Source: Hymenobacter sp. CRA2
GTDB taxonomy: Bacteria; Bacteroidota; Bacteroidia; Cytophagales; Hymenobacteraceae
Reading direction: 5' to 3'
Assembly (NCBI RefSeq): GCF_002007105.1
Contig: NZ_MVBC01000006.1
Span: 62,001 to 126,000, forward strand
Length of the DNA: 64,000 nt
Both the position numbers and the translations under genes were made by a program. Positions 25,373 through 33,050 of this stretch are shown one piece after another. Position 1 is the stretch's first letter. Each line of letters opens with the position of its first letter. The notes beneath the pieces are model-generated. The model was given only the letters and a program-made list of their open reading frames with translations. It was not told where the DNA came from and made no database searches.

Positions 25373-26668
25373 CTAGTCCTGCCGGTACACCGCGCCCTGC
25401 TTCATCACGAAGCGCACGCGCTGCATTACTTGGATATCCTGCAGCGGGTCGCCATCCACGGCTACCACATCGGCCAGCTTGCCCGGCTCCAGCGCGCCGA
25501 GGTTGGCCGTTTGATCCAGCAACTCGGCCGCGTTCAGGGTAGCCGCGCGCAGCGCCTCCAGCGCCGGCATGCCGGCCTCCACCATGTACTGAAACTCCTT
25601 GGCGTTGACGCCGTGGCGGTACACCGAAGCATCGGTACCGAAGGCAATTTTTACCCCAGCCTTGTACGCGCGCCCAAACGTGCCCTGTAGCTTGGGCCCA
25701 ATGGCCAGGGCCTTGGGCGTTACCAGCGGCGGGTAATATGTGGGGTACTTGGCCGCTGAGTCGGCTACGGATTTGCCGGCCGTGATAGTGGGCACGTACC
25801 AGGTGCCGTACTTTTTCATCAGCTTCATAGTCTCGTCGTCCATCAAGGTGCCGTGCTCGATGCTGTTAACGCCCGCCCGGATGGCGCGCTTCATGCCCTC
25901 GGCGCCGTGGGCGTGGCAGGCCACGCGCAGGCCCAGGTCGTGGGCAGTTTCCACGGCAGCGGCTATTTCGGCCTCGGTCATCTGCGGGGCCGAGCCGTCC
26001 TTGGCCACCGACAGCACCCCGCCGGTGGAGGCAATTTTGATCAGGTCGGCGCCGCGCTTGTACTGCTCGCGCACCGCCTGCCGGGCCTGGTCGGGGCCGT
26101 TGGCTACGCCATCGGCGGGGCCGGGCACGCCCATCAGGTCGAGGCGGTAGCCGTTGGTGGGGTCCATGTGCCCGCCGGTGCCGCTGATGGCCTTGCCGGC
26201 GGTGAAAATGCGCGGCCCGGCCACCTGCCCGCGGTTGATGGCGTTGCGCAACGACACGTTGACGCCCGAGCCACCCAAGTCGCGCACGGTGGTAAAGCCA
26301 GCCAGCAGCGTAGTGCGGGCGTGGGCTTCGGCCGCATAAGCCACGTCGGCAGGGTTCTGCGTGAATTCCTGCAGGAAGCCGTCTTTGCTCGTTTCGCCCT
26401 CCAGGTGCACGTGGCAATCAATCAGGCCCGGCAGCACCGTGCGGTTTTTCAGGTCGATGACTTTATCCGCGGCAGCGCCGGGAGTAGCATAGCCGGCCTG
26501 CACGGCCAGTACGCGGCCTTTTTCCACCACCACGGTTTGCTCCGCGAGCAGCTTGCCGGCGCGCACGTCGAGCAAGCGGCCGCAGTGCAGGTAAGTTTTT
26601 TGGGCCAGGGCCGGCGAGGCCAACGTCAGGCTGGCCAGCAGTGAAAACAAGGTAGTGGAGCGGAGCAT
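25373..26668 (-). CDS. Secreted metal-dependent amidohydrolase (imidazolonepropionase-like)
   Basis: 431 residues from ATG 26668, with signal peptide MLRSTTLFSLLASLTLASPA-LAQ. The amidohydrolase core is complete: His pair in DCHVHLEG (residues 86 and 88), a candidate bridging Lys in ADLIKIASTGGVL, His in RVACHAHGAEGM and IEHGTLMDDE, and the catalytic Asp in KIAFGTDASVYRHG. Members of this exported subgroup include Xaa-Pro and Xaa-Arg dipeptidases and other cyclic-amide hydrolases. The substrate cannot be fixed here. The C-terminal beta-sandwich ends VRFVMKQGAVYRQD. It is single and divergent from the acyl-CoA-binding protein gene. Confidence 0.92.
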   Translation of the reverse strand: MLRSTTLFSLLASLTLASPALAQKTYLHCGRLLDVRAGKLLAEQTVVVEKGRVLAVQAGYATPGAAADKVIDLKNRTVLPGLIDCHVHLEGETSKDGFLQEFTQNPADVAYAAEAHARTTLLAGFTTVRDLGGSGVNVSLRNAINRGQVAGPRIFTAGKAISGTGGHMDPTNGYRLDLMGVPGPADGVANGPDQARQAVREQYKRGADLIKIASTGGVLSVAKDGSAPQMTEAEIAAAVETAHDLGLRVACHAHGAEGMKRAIRAGVNSIEHGTLMDDETMKLMKKYGTWYVPTITAGKSVADSAAKYPTYYPPLVTPKALAIGPKLQGTFGRAYKAGVKIAFGTDASVYRHGVNAKEFQYMVEAGMPALEALRAATLNAAELLDQTANLGALEPGKLADVVAVDGDPLQDIQVMQRVRFVMKQGAVYRQD

Positions 26669-26821
26669 AGTCGGGGAGTGGGAAGAGGAGCAGGGAACCA
26701 AGCGGAAGTTACGGCGTAAAAGAACGCTGCATGCCTACTAAATGCCCGGCGTTGCGTACCTTACCCGCCGCGGGCATTGCGGTCCGCATTCCATCCCACC
26801 TTTCATCATTCCCCGACAGCC

Positions 26822-27082
26822 ATGGCCACTGCCGAAGAGTTCGAACAAGCCGCCCAGCGCGCCCAGCAGCTTCCCAAGAAGCCCGACAACATGACCCTGC
26901 TCAAGCTCTATGCGCTTTACAAGCAAGCCTCCGAAGGCGACGTGAGCGGCACCCGGCCCGGTGGCTTCGATTTCAAAGCCATTGCCAAGTACGATGCCTG
27001 GGCCGGCCTAAGCGGCAAAGGCCAGGACGAAGCCCGGCAGGAGTACGTGGAGCTGGTAAACGAGCTGTTCCAGCAAGCCTAA
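26822..27082 (+). CDS. Acyl-CoA-binding protein
   Basis: 86 residues from ATG 26822 (MATAEEFEQAAQRAQQLPKK), exactly the size of eukaryotic ACBP. The four-helix signature is conserved: DNMTLLKLYALYKQASEGDV, PGGFDFKAIAKYDAWAGLSG, then KGQDEARQEYVELVNELF. The conserved Tyr, Lys and the KYDAW block that bind the acyl-CoA head group are present. It buffers and transports long-chain acyl-CoA in the cytoplasm. This family is common in eukaryotes and found in a minority of bacteria including some Bacteroidota. The stop codon lies within the left arm of a 44-bp inverted repeat. Confidence 0.93.
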   Translation: MATAEEFEQAAQRAQQLPKKPDNMTLLKLYALYKQASEGDVSGTRPGGFDFKAIAKYDAWAGLSGKGQDEARQEYVELVNELFQQA

Positions 27083-27132
27083 TCACGGATTTAGACGAAT
27101 TCGTCGGATTGCACGGATTTCGTGGACGACTG

Positions 27133-27165
27133 AAAAGCCGAGGCTAACCGCCTCGGCTTCTTCTT
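27133..27165 (+). terminator. Terminator of the acyl-CoA-binding protein gene
   Basis: A 10-bp stem (AAGCCGAGGC at 27135-27144, complement at 27150-27159) followed by CTTCTTTAT on the plus strand. Confidence 0.75.
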
Positions 27166-27204
27166 TATACCATTAGCTCAGCGAGGTGCTTAGGCGAACA
27201 AATA

Positions 27205-27231
27205 CAAACAGCCCGACCGAAGCCGGGCTGT
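27205..27231 (-). terminator. Terminator of the CDGSH gene
   Basis: A short GC-rich stem (CAGCCCG at 27209-27215 with CGGGCTG at 27224-27230), followed on the minus strand by TTTGTATTTG. Weaker than its neighbour. Confidence 0.6.
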
Positions 27232-27290
27232 CTAGCGAATTATCGTTCACGAAATCCGTGCAATCCGACCAATCCGTCTAAATCCGTGAT

Positions 27291-27515
27291 TTAGGCTTTC
27301 TTGGGCGGCAGATCGAAGGCTACGGCGTTGTGCTCGAAGTGGCCTTTGTGTGAGCCATCGCAGAAGGGTTTGTTGCTGGAGAGGCCGCAGCGGCAGATGC
27401 TCACCAGCGTGCGGCCCTGCAGGCCGTAGGCGTTGCCCTGCGGGTCGACAATCTCGAAGTCTTCGCCTTCGATGCGCAGGGAGCCGTTGTTGTTGACGGT
27501 GATTTTAGTGGGCAT
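27291..27515 (-). CDS. CDGSH iron-sulfur domain protein
   Basis: 74 residues from ATG 27515. It holds one CDGSH motif, CRCGLSSNKPFCDGSHKGHF, whose three cysteines and one histidine bind a 2Fe-2S cluster of the mitoNEET type. The N-terminal part (KITVNNNGSLRIEGEDFEIV, DPQGNAYGLQGRTLVSI) forms the beta cap. Such small bacterial proteins act in redox or iron-sulfur handling in the cytoplasm; the precise role is unknown. The stop lies at the outer edge of the right arm of the 27081-27291 inverted repeat. Confidence 0.92.
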   Translation of the reverse strand: MPTKITVNNNGSLRIEGEDFEIVDPQGNAYGLQGRTLVSICRCGLSSNKPFCDGSHKGHFEHNAVAFDLPPKKA

Positions 27516-27602
27516 GTATGTGGAGTGATGAGGTGACAGGAAACAAGTAACAGGGAACGGAAAACGGGTGGAGAGACGACAAATGAACAGCCTGTTGCTC
27601 CC

Positions 27603-28124
27603 TTAGCCGTTCAGCTTCTTCCGCATTACGTAGTCGTTCATCCAGTACGGGCCGATGGGAATGTCCTCCTCGCGGTGCTGCTGGAATCCCAGGTGCTGGT
27701 AAAAGCCCAGGGCGGGGTTGTGGCGGTTCACGTTCAACTCCAGCCACTGCCCGCCGGCCATGCGCACGGCGCCCTCCACGGCCGATACCAAGCGCTGGCC
27801 CAGCTTGCGGCCTTGGTGCGAAGGCAGCACGTACAGCTTGTGCAGCTTGTACACACCGGGCTCCTCCATCCGCTCGCTGTAGGAGGCGTAGCCGGCCGGG
27901 TACCCGTCGTAGTGCAGCAGCAAAAAGCGGTGGCCATCGTCCTGCATCTGCCGGGCCAGCGAGGCCGGCGTGTAGATGACGCGGTACATGTAGTCGATCT
28001 GCTCCTTGCTGATAATGAAGCGGTAAGTGGGCTCCCAGGTAGCTTCGGCCAGCTCGATAATCACGGGAATATCGGCCGGCGTGGCGGGCTGAACGGCAAT
28101 GGGCGCAGCTTCGAAATCGGGCAT
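27603..28124 (-). CDS. GNAT-family N-acetyltransferase
   Basis: 173 residues from ATG 28124 (MPDFEAAPIAVQPATPADIP). The open frame extends upstream to 28661, but that part overlaps a real plus-strand gene and is not GNAT-like. GNAT core: TPADIPVIIELAEATWEPTY, FLLLHYDGYPAGYASYSERM, the acetyl-CoA loop LYVLPSHQGRKLGQRLV, and WLELNVNRHNPALGFYQHLG. The C-terminal DYVMRKKL is typical of this subgroup. The substrate is unknown. It lies 87 bases upstream of the CDGSH gene on the same strand. The gap carries short GTGACAGG/GTAACAGG-type repeats. Confidence 0.9.
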   Translation of the reverse strand: MPDFEAAPIAVQPATPADIPVIIELAEATWEPTYRFIISKEQIDYMYRVIYTPASLARQMQDDGHRFLLLHYDGYPAGYASYSERMEEPGVYKLHKLYVLPSHQGRKLGQRLVSAVEGAVRMAGGQWLELNVNRHNPALGFYQHLGFQQHREEDIPIGPYWMNDYVMRKKLNG

Positions 28125-28268
28125 AAGATGCAAGGAGGCTATAATTTCGCGAATTAACGAACGTTCTTCCGGCCCGTATGAAGGTTTGGCCCGAAATTTA
28201 AGGTGCCACCCTATTGCCCGGCGTAGCTCGCGCCGCCTGAGCTGCGCCGCCACCCAACCTCTGAACCT

Positions 28269-28946
28269 ATGAAACGCATTGTTTTTTCCGTTGCGACGCT
28301 GGCCCTGGCAGCTCTGCTGACGCCCGCGGCCTCGGCCCAAAGCACCACGACCAAAACCACTACGCCTAGCCGCACGTCTTCGACCACTGACCGGGCTATT
28401 TCCTCGGTAGAACGCGACTTGGGCGTCTTTCGCGACTGGATCAACACGAAGCTGGACCAGGCCGACGTGGTGACCAAGCGGGAAATGCCGCGCATCAAGG
28501 AAGAGTACGAAACGCAAAGCACCCGCATCGACCGGGGTATCGACAGCCTCACGGCCCAAGGCAAGCGTGAGTACGCGGGCCTGAAAAACCGCTATGAAAG
28601 CTGGGAAGCCCGTCAGGAGCGCCTCGAAAAGCAGGCCAGCCAGCCCGAAACGGCCCAGCAAACCCAGACGCGCATGCTGGGCGAAAACGTGAACCTAGCT
28701 ACGGCCCGCGGCTCGGAAATGACCGACCTCTACGGCCGCTTCATCGACTACGTGCGCACCAACCGCAAGAACTGGACGGCCGAAGACTGGGCCCAGGCCT
28801 CGGTGGTGCTCACGCGCCTCAACCAGCGCTACGAAAAGGTGCGCGAGCAGATCGGGGTAGAAGACCGACTGCGCGTCCGCTCCTGGCAAGCCGAGTTCCG
28901 GACCCTGGAACAGGCCAAGAAAACCAAGGAAGCCATCGGCAGCTAA
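28269..28946 (+). CDS. Secreted helical protein of unknown function
   Basis: 225 residues from ATG 28269, with signal peptide MKRIVFSVATLALAALLTPA and ASAQ cleavage. The mature protein begins with a Thr/Ser-rich linker (STTTKTTTPSRTSSTTDRAI) and is then nearly all charged helix: VFRDWINTKLDQADVVTKRE, DSLTAQGKREYAGLKNRYES, LNQRYEKVREQIGVEDRLRV. This pattern suggests a periplasmic coiled-coil or helical bundle. No catalytic motif. A DUF6565-like protein is possible; I cannot verify it. Divergent from the GNAT gene; followed by a terminator. Confidence 0.75.
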   Translation: MKRIVFSVATLALAALLTPAASAQSTTTKTTTPSRTSSTTDRAISSVERDLGVFRDWINTKLDQADVVTKREMPRIKEEYETQSTRIDRGIDSLTAQGKREYAGLKNRYESWEARQERLEKQASQPETAQQTQTRMLGENVNLATARGSEMTDLYGRFIDYVRTNRKNWTAEDWAQASVVLTRLNQRYEKVREQIGVEDRLRVRSWQAEFRTLEQAKKTKEAIGS

Positions 28947-28966
28947 GCTGCGCCCGTACCGGCTGG

Positions 28967-28999
28967 CCGCCCCGCTGCACTCCGCGGCGGGGCGGTTTT
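28967..28999 (+). terminator. Terminator of the secreted helical protein gene
   Basis: A 9-bp GC-only stem (CCGCCCCGC at 28967-28975, complement at 28987-28995) followed by TTTT, 20 bases after the stop. Confidence 0.75.
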
Positions 29000-29002
29000 G
29001 CG

Positions 29003-29488
29003 TTAGGCTACTTTGGGCAGGCGTCCGCCCACCTGGCGCAGCCATTTCCAGGCGGAACCCACGCCGTAATAGGTGCGCAGCGGAATATTTTCCTGAATGC
29101 GGTGAATCAGGGCCGCGTTTTCAAACGACACCATCATGTCCTCGTTCATGACGTAGGCGAAGGCGCGCAGGCCGTGGGCTTTGGCCCACGGAATCCATTC
29201 GTATTCTACCCAGGCCATGGCTTCGCCCCAGTCGCCGCTGGTACCGCGCTTATCGTTGAGCAGGCCCACGGGGCGCAGCTGCTCATGCCAGGGCAGGGTA
29301 GCCTTGGCGACCTGGATGACTTCTTCGGCGGTGAGGTGGCCGTGCCAGCGCACGTAAAGCACCCGTTCCACGGGAAAAAACGACAGCTCGGCGATGAGCC
29401 GGCCGAATTCGTCTTTGACTTCTTGAACCAGCTGCGGCGGCGAATGCAGCTTGGCGGTGCGGGCAGTAGGAAGCGGTTGCGGCGTCAT
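29003..29488 (-). CDS. Uncharacterised protein, possibly STAS/SEC14-like
   Basis: 161 residues from ATG 29488 (MTPQPLPTARTAKLHSPPQL). It is soluble, with an alternating strand-helix pattern: ERVLYVRWHGHLTAEEVIQV, PVGLLNDKRGTSGDWGEAMA, KAHGLRAFAYVMNEDMMVSF, YYGVGSAWKWLRQVGGRLPK. The layout resembles small Bacteroidota proteins with a SpoIIAA/STAS-like fold, like the shorter protein at 664-1071. No catalytic residues stand out. Function unknown. Divergent from the deoxynucleoside kinase gene, with an AT-rich TATATATAAG just upstream of the start. Confidence 0.65.
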   Translation of the reverse strand: MTPQPLPTARTAKLHSPPQLVQEVKDEFGRLIAELSFFPVERVLYVRWHGHLTAEEVIQVAKATLPWHEQLRPVGLLNDKRGTSGDWGEAMAWVEYEWIPWAKAHGLRAFAYVMNEDMMVSFENAALIHRIQENIPLRTYYGVGSAWKWLRQVGGRLPKVA

Positions 29489-29558
29489 ATATATAAGATA
29501 GTATACCCCGCGACAGAAATCAACCGCGCACCTGCGCAATTCGCTGGCAGGTTTCCCG

Positions 29559-29566
29559 TATTTTTG
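29559..29566 (+). promoter_or_regulatory. Candidate -7 box (TATTTTTG) before the deoxynucleoside kinase gene
   Basis: Exact TAnnTTTG match ending 30 bases before the ATG at 29597. The upstream -33 is not a clear TTG (a TTC at 29540 is the nearest). Confidence 0.4.
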
Positions 29567-29596
29567 TCGGCTTCATTCTGAATTCGCTCCTCGTTC

Positions 29597-30220
29597 ATGC
29601 ATATCGCCATCGTCGGCAACATCGGCGCCGGTAAGACCACGCTGGCCCACAAGCTGGCCCACCACTTCAACTGGGAAGTGTTTCTGGAAGACGTCGACGA
29701 CAATCCTTACCTGAAGGATTTCTACGACGACATGCCCCGCTGGGCCTTCCACCTGCAGGTATATTTCCTCAACAGCCGCTTCCGCCAAACGCAGCGCATC
29801 AAGCAGTTGCAGCAGGCCAGCAAGGGCGTGGTGCAGGACCGCACCATCTACGAAGACGCCCACATCTTCGCGGCCAACCTGCACGAATCGGGCTTGATGG
29901 ACCCGCGCGACTTCAACAACTACCGCGCGCTGTTCGACTCGATGATCAGCATGGTGGAGCCGCCCGACCTGCTGCTCTACCTCAAAGCGGACCTGCCCAA
30001 GCTCATTCAACAGATTGAGAAGCGCGGCCGCGACTACGAGACGCACATGCGCATCGAGTACCTCAAGAACCTCAACGAGCACTACGAACGGTGGATCAGC
30101 AGCTACAACTCGGGCAAGCTGCTCATTGTGGACGTGAACAAGCTTGACTACGTGAGCCACCCCGAGGATCTGGGCGTCATCATCGAAAAAATCCAGGGCA
30201 CGCTGTTCGGCCTGTTTTAG
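29597..30220 (+). CDS. Deoxynucleoside kinase
   Basis: 207 residues from ATG 29597, the normal size for bacterial dNK/dGK. The P-loop GNIGAGKT is at residues 7-14. It is followed by FLEDVDDNPYLKDFYDD (substrate Glu), FHLQVYFLNSRFRQTQRI, the DRTIYEDAHIF motif with the catalytic/sugar-binding residues, LLLYLKADLPKLIQQIEKRG with the LID arginines (KRGRDYE) and YNSGKLLIVDVNKLDYV. It phosphorylates deoxyribonucleosides with ATP in the salvage pathway. Monocistronic, bounded by a strong terminator and a candidate promoter. Confidence 0.94.
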   Translation: MHIAIVGNIGAGKTTLAHKLAHHFNWEVFLEDVDDNPYLKDFYDDMPRWAFHLQVYFLNSRFRQTQRIKQLQQASKGVVQDRTIYEDAHIFAANLHESGLMDPRDFNNYRALFDSMISMVEPPDLLLYLKADLPKLIQQIEKRGRDYETHMRIEYLKNLNEHYERWISSYNSGKLLIVDVNKLDYVSHPEDLGVIIEKIQGTLFGLF

Positions 30221-30227
30221 GAGAAAA

Positions 30228-30287
30228 GGCAACAAAAAAGAACGTCATTCCGGGCGCAGCCGAGGAATGACGTTCTTTTTTGTTGCC
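30228..30287. terminator. Very strong bidirectional terminator, REP-like core
   Basis: A perfect 24-bp stem (arms 30228-30251 and 30264-30287; inner core GAACGTCATTCC) with a 12-base loop and A6/T6 tracts on both strands. It separates the convergent kinase and DUF2461 genes. The GTCATTCC...GGAATGAC core resembles dispersed repeat ends in this genome. Confidence 0.9.
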
Positions 30288-30300
30288 TTGCCAGAGCGGC

Positions 30301-30975
30301 CTAATCCCCCATCATGGCCTCGTTGAGGAAGTTCACGAGGGGCTGCGCGGCCTGCCAGGCGCTGATAACGCGGTCGGGGAAATCGGCGCGCAGCACTTCC
30401 TTGTCGGGGAAGGGGCGCCACACAAAGAAGCTCTTTAGCCGCAGCCACTCGATGTCGGGGTCGGCGCGGTCGTAGCCCTTGGGCGCGGTGCGCAGGCTCT
30501 GGCTCATGTCGAGGCCGCTGGGAAACTCGCGCAGCAGCTCCGGAGCCTGCCGCAGGGCGTGGAACGCGTCGGCGTTGTAGTGGATTTCCTGCCGGACGCG
30601 GGCCAGTTGCTGCGGTTCGGGCTGCCAGCGGCCGGCCCCCACGTAGGTTTCGCCACCCGGCTCTATGGCCACGAAGTAGCCCGCCCACGGGCTTTGGCGG
30701 CCGTCGCGCTTGAGGCCGGCGCCCATGTGGCGCTTATACGGCTCGTCGCTCTGCTGGAACCGGTCGTTTTTATTGATGCGGTACATCACGTCGGAAGGCG
30801 TGAGGGCCAGCAAGGCGGGCTCAAATTGCTGGGCGCGCTGCAGCAGGTCGGCTACGAAGGCTGTGTAGGTTTTGCGGGCGCGCTGGTAGTCGGCGCGGTG
30901 GGCGTCCATCCACGGCTTGTTGTTGTTTTGGCCGAGTTGGCGCAGAAAATCGAGCAGGGGGGCAAGGTCAGCCAC
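30301..30975 (-). CDS. DUF2461-family protein
   Basis: 224 residues if the GTG at 30975 is used (MADLAPLLDFLRQLGQNNNK); a TTG at 31020 would add 15 residues that do not look conserved. The family pattern is present: LRQLGQNNNKPWMDAHRADY near the N terminus, YRINKNDRFQQSDEPYKRHM, GYFVAIEPGGETYVGAGRW and PKGYDRADPDIEWLRLKSFF. DUF2461 proteins are widespread cytoplasmic proteins of unknown function. Both candidate starts are non-ATG, so the start is uncertain. Single gene. Confidence 0.9.
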   Translation of the reverse strand: MADLAPLLDFLRQLGQNNNKPWMDAHRADYQRARKTYTAFVADLLQRAQQFEPALLALTPSDVMYRINKNDRFQQSDEPYKRHMGAGLKRDGRQSPWAGYFVAIEPGGETYVGAGRWQPEPQQLARVRQEIHYNADAFHALRQAPELLREFPSGLDMSQSLRTAPKGYDRADPDIEWLRLKSFFVWRPFPDKEVLRADFPDRVISAWQAAQPLVNFLNEAMMGD

Positions 30976-31051
30976 GGGTAGTACGGTAGATGCGGGTGTA
31001 AACGTAACACCGGTACGCAAGCTCCATCTCGTGGGGTTGGTCCAATTAGCT

Positions 31052-31089
31052 CAAACGGCCCCTCGCAGTGATGTGCGAGGGGCCGTTTG
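31052..31089 (-). terminator. Terminator of the DUF547 gene
   Basis: A perfect 16-bp stem (CAAACGGCCCCTCGCA at 31052-31067, complement at 31074-31089) with a 6-base loop, 30 bases after the stop on the minus strand. The trailing T run is short. Confidence 0.75.
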
Positions 31090-31119
31090 GGTAACTTTTC
31101 CAGCCTGCAAAACATGGTT

Positions 31120-31920
31120 TTAGCGGCCGTGCTGGTGCGCCATGATGCCGTTGACGCTTGTATCGTTGAGCGTCCAGTCGTAGGGGAGGTACTGCACGGT
31201 GGCCGTGGCGGCAATGGGCGCTTTGGCAAACCGGTTCAAAAAAGCAATCAGCTCAGCGGTTTCGCCGAATTCAGTAGCGTGCCAGTCAAACAGGCTGGAA
31301 ACCTGCACCGCGTCAGCCGTGAGGTGGTTGCGCTGCTTGTCGTTGACGAAGCGGCGGGTTTGTTCGTTGAGCTGCGCATCGAGACGGGAGCCGTCGTAGG
31401 CTTCCGGAAGCAGCGTGGGGCTGGACAGCGCGGCGCAGTGCAGGGCCACAAAGCGGCGCGGGTCGTGGGGAAGCAGCTGGGGCAGGATTTCGCGCTCTAT
31501 CTGGTTGAGGGAGTACACCTTGCCGCCCACGTTGACTTCGGGCGCGTCCCACACCGGGCGGTAGCCGCTCACCGTCTTCACTTTGATGTCGCTCAGGCGC
31601 AGCACGGGGTAGTACTGCACAGCCAGGTTCAGCGTGTAAGCGTTGTACACGTTCAGCCAGAAAGCCGCGGATTGCGGGCGGGTCCAGTCGGCAGCAGGCG
31701 TGGTGTGGCGCAGCGCCTGCAGATACCCGCGCAGCTGGTCGTCGTGCTCGGCCAGGTCGGCGTAATTAATGCGGCCATCGGGCTGAACCGTGCGCTTCAG
31801 CAACTCGTCCCAGGGCCGCTGAAGCTGCTCCAGCGAGTGGTTGTCGGCGCGGGCGCTGGTAGCGGTCAGCAAGGCAACCCAGAGCAGGAGTTGCGACCAG
31901 AAGGGGTTGTTGCGGAACAT
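31120..31920 (-). CDS. Secreted DUF547-domain protein
   Basis: 266 residues from ATG 31920 (MFRNNPFWSQLLLWVALLTA, signal peptide ending ARAD). The DUF547 signature is present: PQSAAFWLNVYNAYTLNLAV, IKVKTVSGYRPVWDAPEVNV, LNQIEREILPQLLPHDPRRF, VALHCAALSSPTLLPEAY with the conserved HCA and S, then YLPYDWTLND. The fold is related to cysteine-peptidase/transglutaminase-like proteins. Activity of the family is not established. Exported; alone in its transcript. An AT-rich region with a TAATTTTG box (31999-32006, minus strand) lies upstream. Confidence 0.9.
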   Translation of the reverse strand: MFRNNPFWSQLLLWVALLTATSARADNHSLEQLQRPWDELLKRTVQPDGRINYADLAEHDDQLRGYLQALRHTTPAADWTRPQSAAFWLNVYNAYTLNLAVQYYPVLRLSDIKVKTVSGYRPVWDAPEVNVGGKVYSLNQIEREILPQLLPHDPRRFVALHCAALSSPTLLPEAYDGSRLDAQLNEQTRRFVNDKQRNHLTADAVQVSSLFDWHATEFGETAELIAFLNRFAKAPIAATATVQYLPYDWTLNDTSVNGIMAHQHGR

Positions 31921-32216
31921 GCGTAGGTGTGGGGGCAGAGAACAGCACGAAGCCATTAACTACAGGCTTGATGCTTTTCTCTCAGGAGCTTGGAAACTCA
32001 AAATTAATGATTGCATAATATTTAGATGCTATTGTTATAAAATTTTCTTGAACAAAAATAGGACGAAATTAAAAGGTGCAATGGTTGGCTGCTCTGCTAC
32101 CTGAGTCCGCTGGTGGAGTAGACGATTAAATCATCTGTGTGTGCCAAGAGAAGCAGCTCCGCCGCTCCTGGTGAAAGAAGCAACGGGCTGTCAGATCATA
32201 GCCGCGAAGCTAGGCT
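31921..32216. other. Intergenic region with an AT-rich island
   Basis: About 300 bases between the divergent-side start of the DUF547 gene and the MOSC gene stop. From about 31990 to 32080 the sequence is strikingly AT-rich compared with the GC-rich surroundings. It contains a minus-strand TAATTTTG (31999-32006) that fits a -7 box for the DUF547 gene; no TTG lies at the right distance. No convincing ORF. Confidence 0.45.
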
Positions 32217-33050
32217 TTAGTGCAGCGGGTGCTGACTTAGTACTTCGGCCGGGGCGCCTACGTGGAGCAGGCCGCTGGCCGGGCCCACCACGTTCATGCC
32301 GAACATCACCTTGTTGCCCACGGTGCGGTAGCTGGCCAGGGTGTGCAAGGGTTCAGGGCTGCGTTGCGCGGTTTGCTGGTCGGTGGTGGTGAGTACGCAG
32401 CGGGCGCAGGGCCGAATGCCCTGAAACGTCAGCTCGCCGAGGCGGAACTCCTGCCAGGTGTCCTCGGCGTAGGCCTCAGTGCCGGCCACCACCAGGTTGG
32501 GCCGGAAGCGGTTCATGGGCACCGGGCCGGTGGGCAGGCGCTGGTTCAGGTCGTCCAGCGAAGCTTGCCCGATGAGCAGGTACGGGAAGGCATCGGCAAA
32601 GCTGACCAGGCCGGGCGCTGCGCCGCCGTCGGCTTCGCGCAGGGCGGCTTCGGGCATGTGCACCAGCCGTACGGGTTGGCCCAGGGCTTCGGTCAGCCAT
32701 TCGTCGTGTTCCTGAAGGCCGCGGTAGGCGAATACCATGTCGTCCCAGATGGTAACGAACTGCGTACCCTTGTGCTCGGCTGCGAAAGGCACCAGTAGCG
32801 GCCGCAGCTCAGGCCGTTGGATGTGGCGGATAATGAACCCGTTGTGGGCGTACTCCAGGTGCAGCAGCGCCATCTGCGGCTGGGTGCGCTGCGTCAGGAA
32901 CTGTCCGCGCTGGTCCACTACCAGCCAGCGGCGGTCGTGGCGCAGGCCGCGGGGCGTTAGCTCGGCTTCGGGCACGCGCAGGCCGCCGAGCGACTTGACG
33001 GGGTAGAGGTAAAGATCGGTAAGCGTAGGCGAGGCAAGAGCAGAAGACAT
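32217..33050 (-). CDS. MOSC-domain protein with N-terminal beta barrel
   Basis: 277 residues from ATG 33050 (MSSALASPTLTDLYLYPVKS); a longer open frame to 33161 adds an unlikely Pro/Arg-rich segment. The N-terminal barrel is recognisable (LYLYPVKSLGGLRVPEAELT, HDRRWLVVDQRGQFLTQRTQ). The MOSC part follows with MNRFRPNLVVAGTEAYAEDT, and the conserved cysteine in FQGIRPCARCVLTTTD. The family is related to molybdenum-cofactor sulfurases and to YcbX/mARC enzymes that reduce N-hydroxylated compounds. Here MOSC is the last domain and no ferredoxin part is present. Single gene. Confidence 0.92.
   Translation of the reverse strand: MSSALASPTLTDLYLYPVKSLGGLRVPEAELTPRGLRHDRRWLVVDQRGQFLTQRTQPQMALLHLEYAHNGFIIRHIQRPELRPLLVPFAAEHKGTQFVTIWDDMVFAYRGLQEHDEWLTEALGQPVRLVHMPEAALREADGGAAPGLVSFADAFPYLLIGQASLDDLNQRLPTGPVPMNRFRPNLVVAGTEAYAEDTWQEFRLGELTFQGIRPCARCVLTTTDQQTAQRSPEPLHTLASYRTVGNKVMFGMNVVGPASGLLHVGAPAEVLSQHPLH

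Larger units (their letters stand above)
27081..27291. repeat. Inverted-repeat element (44-bp arms) enclosing two terminators
   Basis: Left arm 27081-27124 and right arm 27248-27291 are complementary at 42 of 44 positions (shared core GTCGGATTGCACGGATTTCG). The element reaches from the stop codon of the acyl-CoA-binding protein to the stop codon of the convergent CDGSH gene. Between the arms lie two rho-independent terminators. The CGGATT-rich core resembles dispersed intergenic repeats of Bacteroidota, as far as I recall. Confidence 0.8.

Noticed and set aside
27603-28661. 352-residue version of the GNAT gene
   Set aside because: The upstream 179 codons overlap the secreted helical protein on the other strand and the intergenic region and lack GNAT features; the ATG at 28124 fits better.
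30234-30281. Insertion sequence end
   Set aside because: The repeat-like sequence is a compact hairpin with T runs and no transposase; it is better explained as a terminator.
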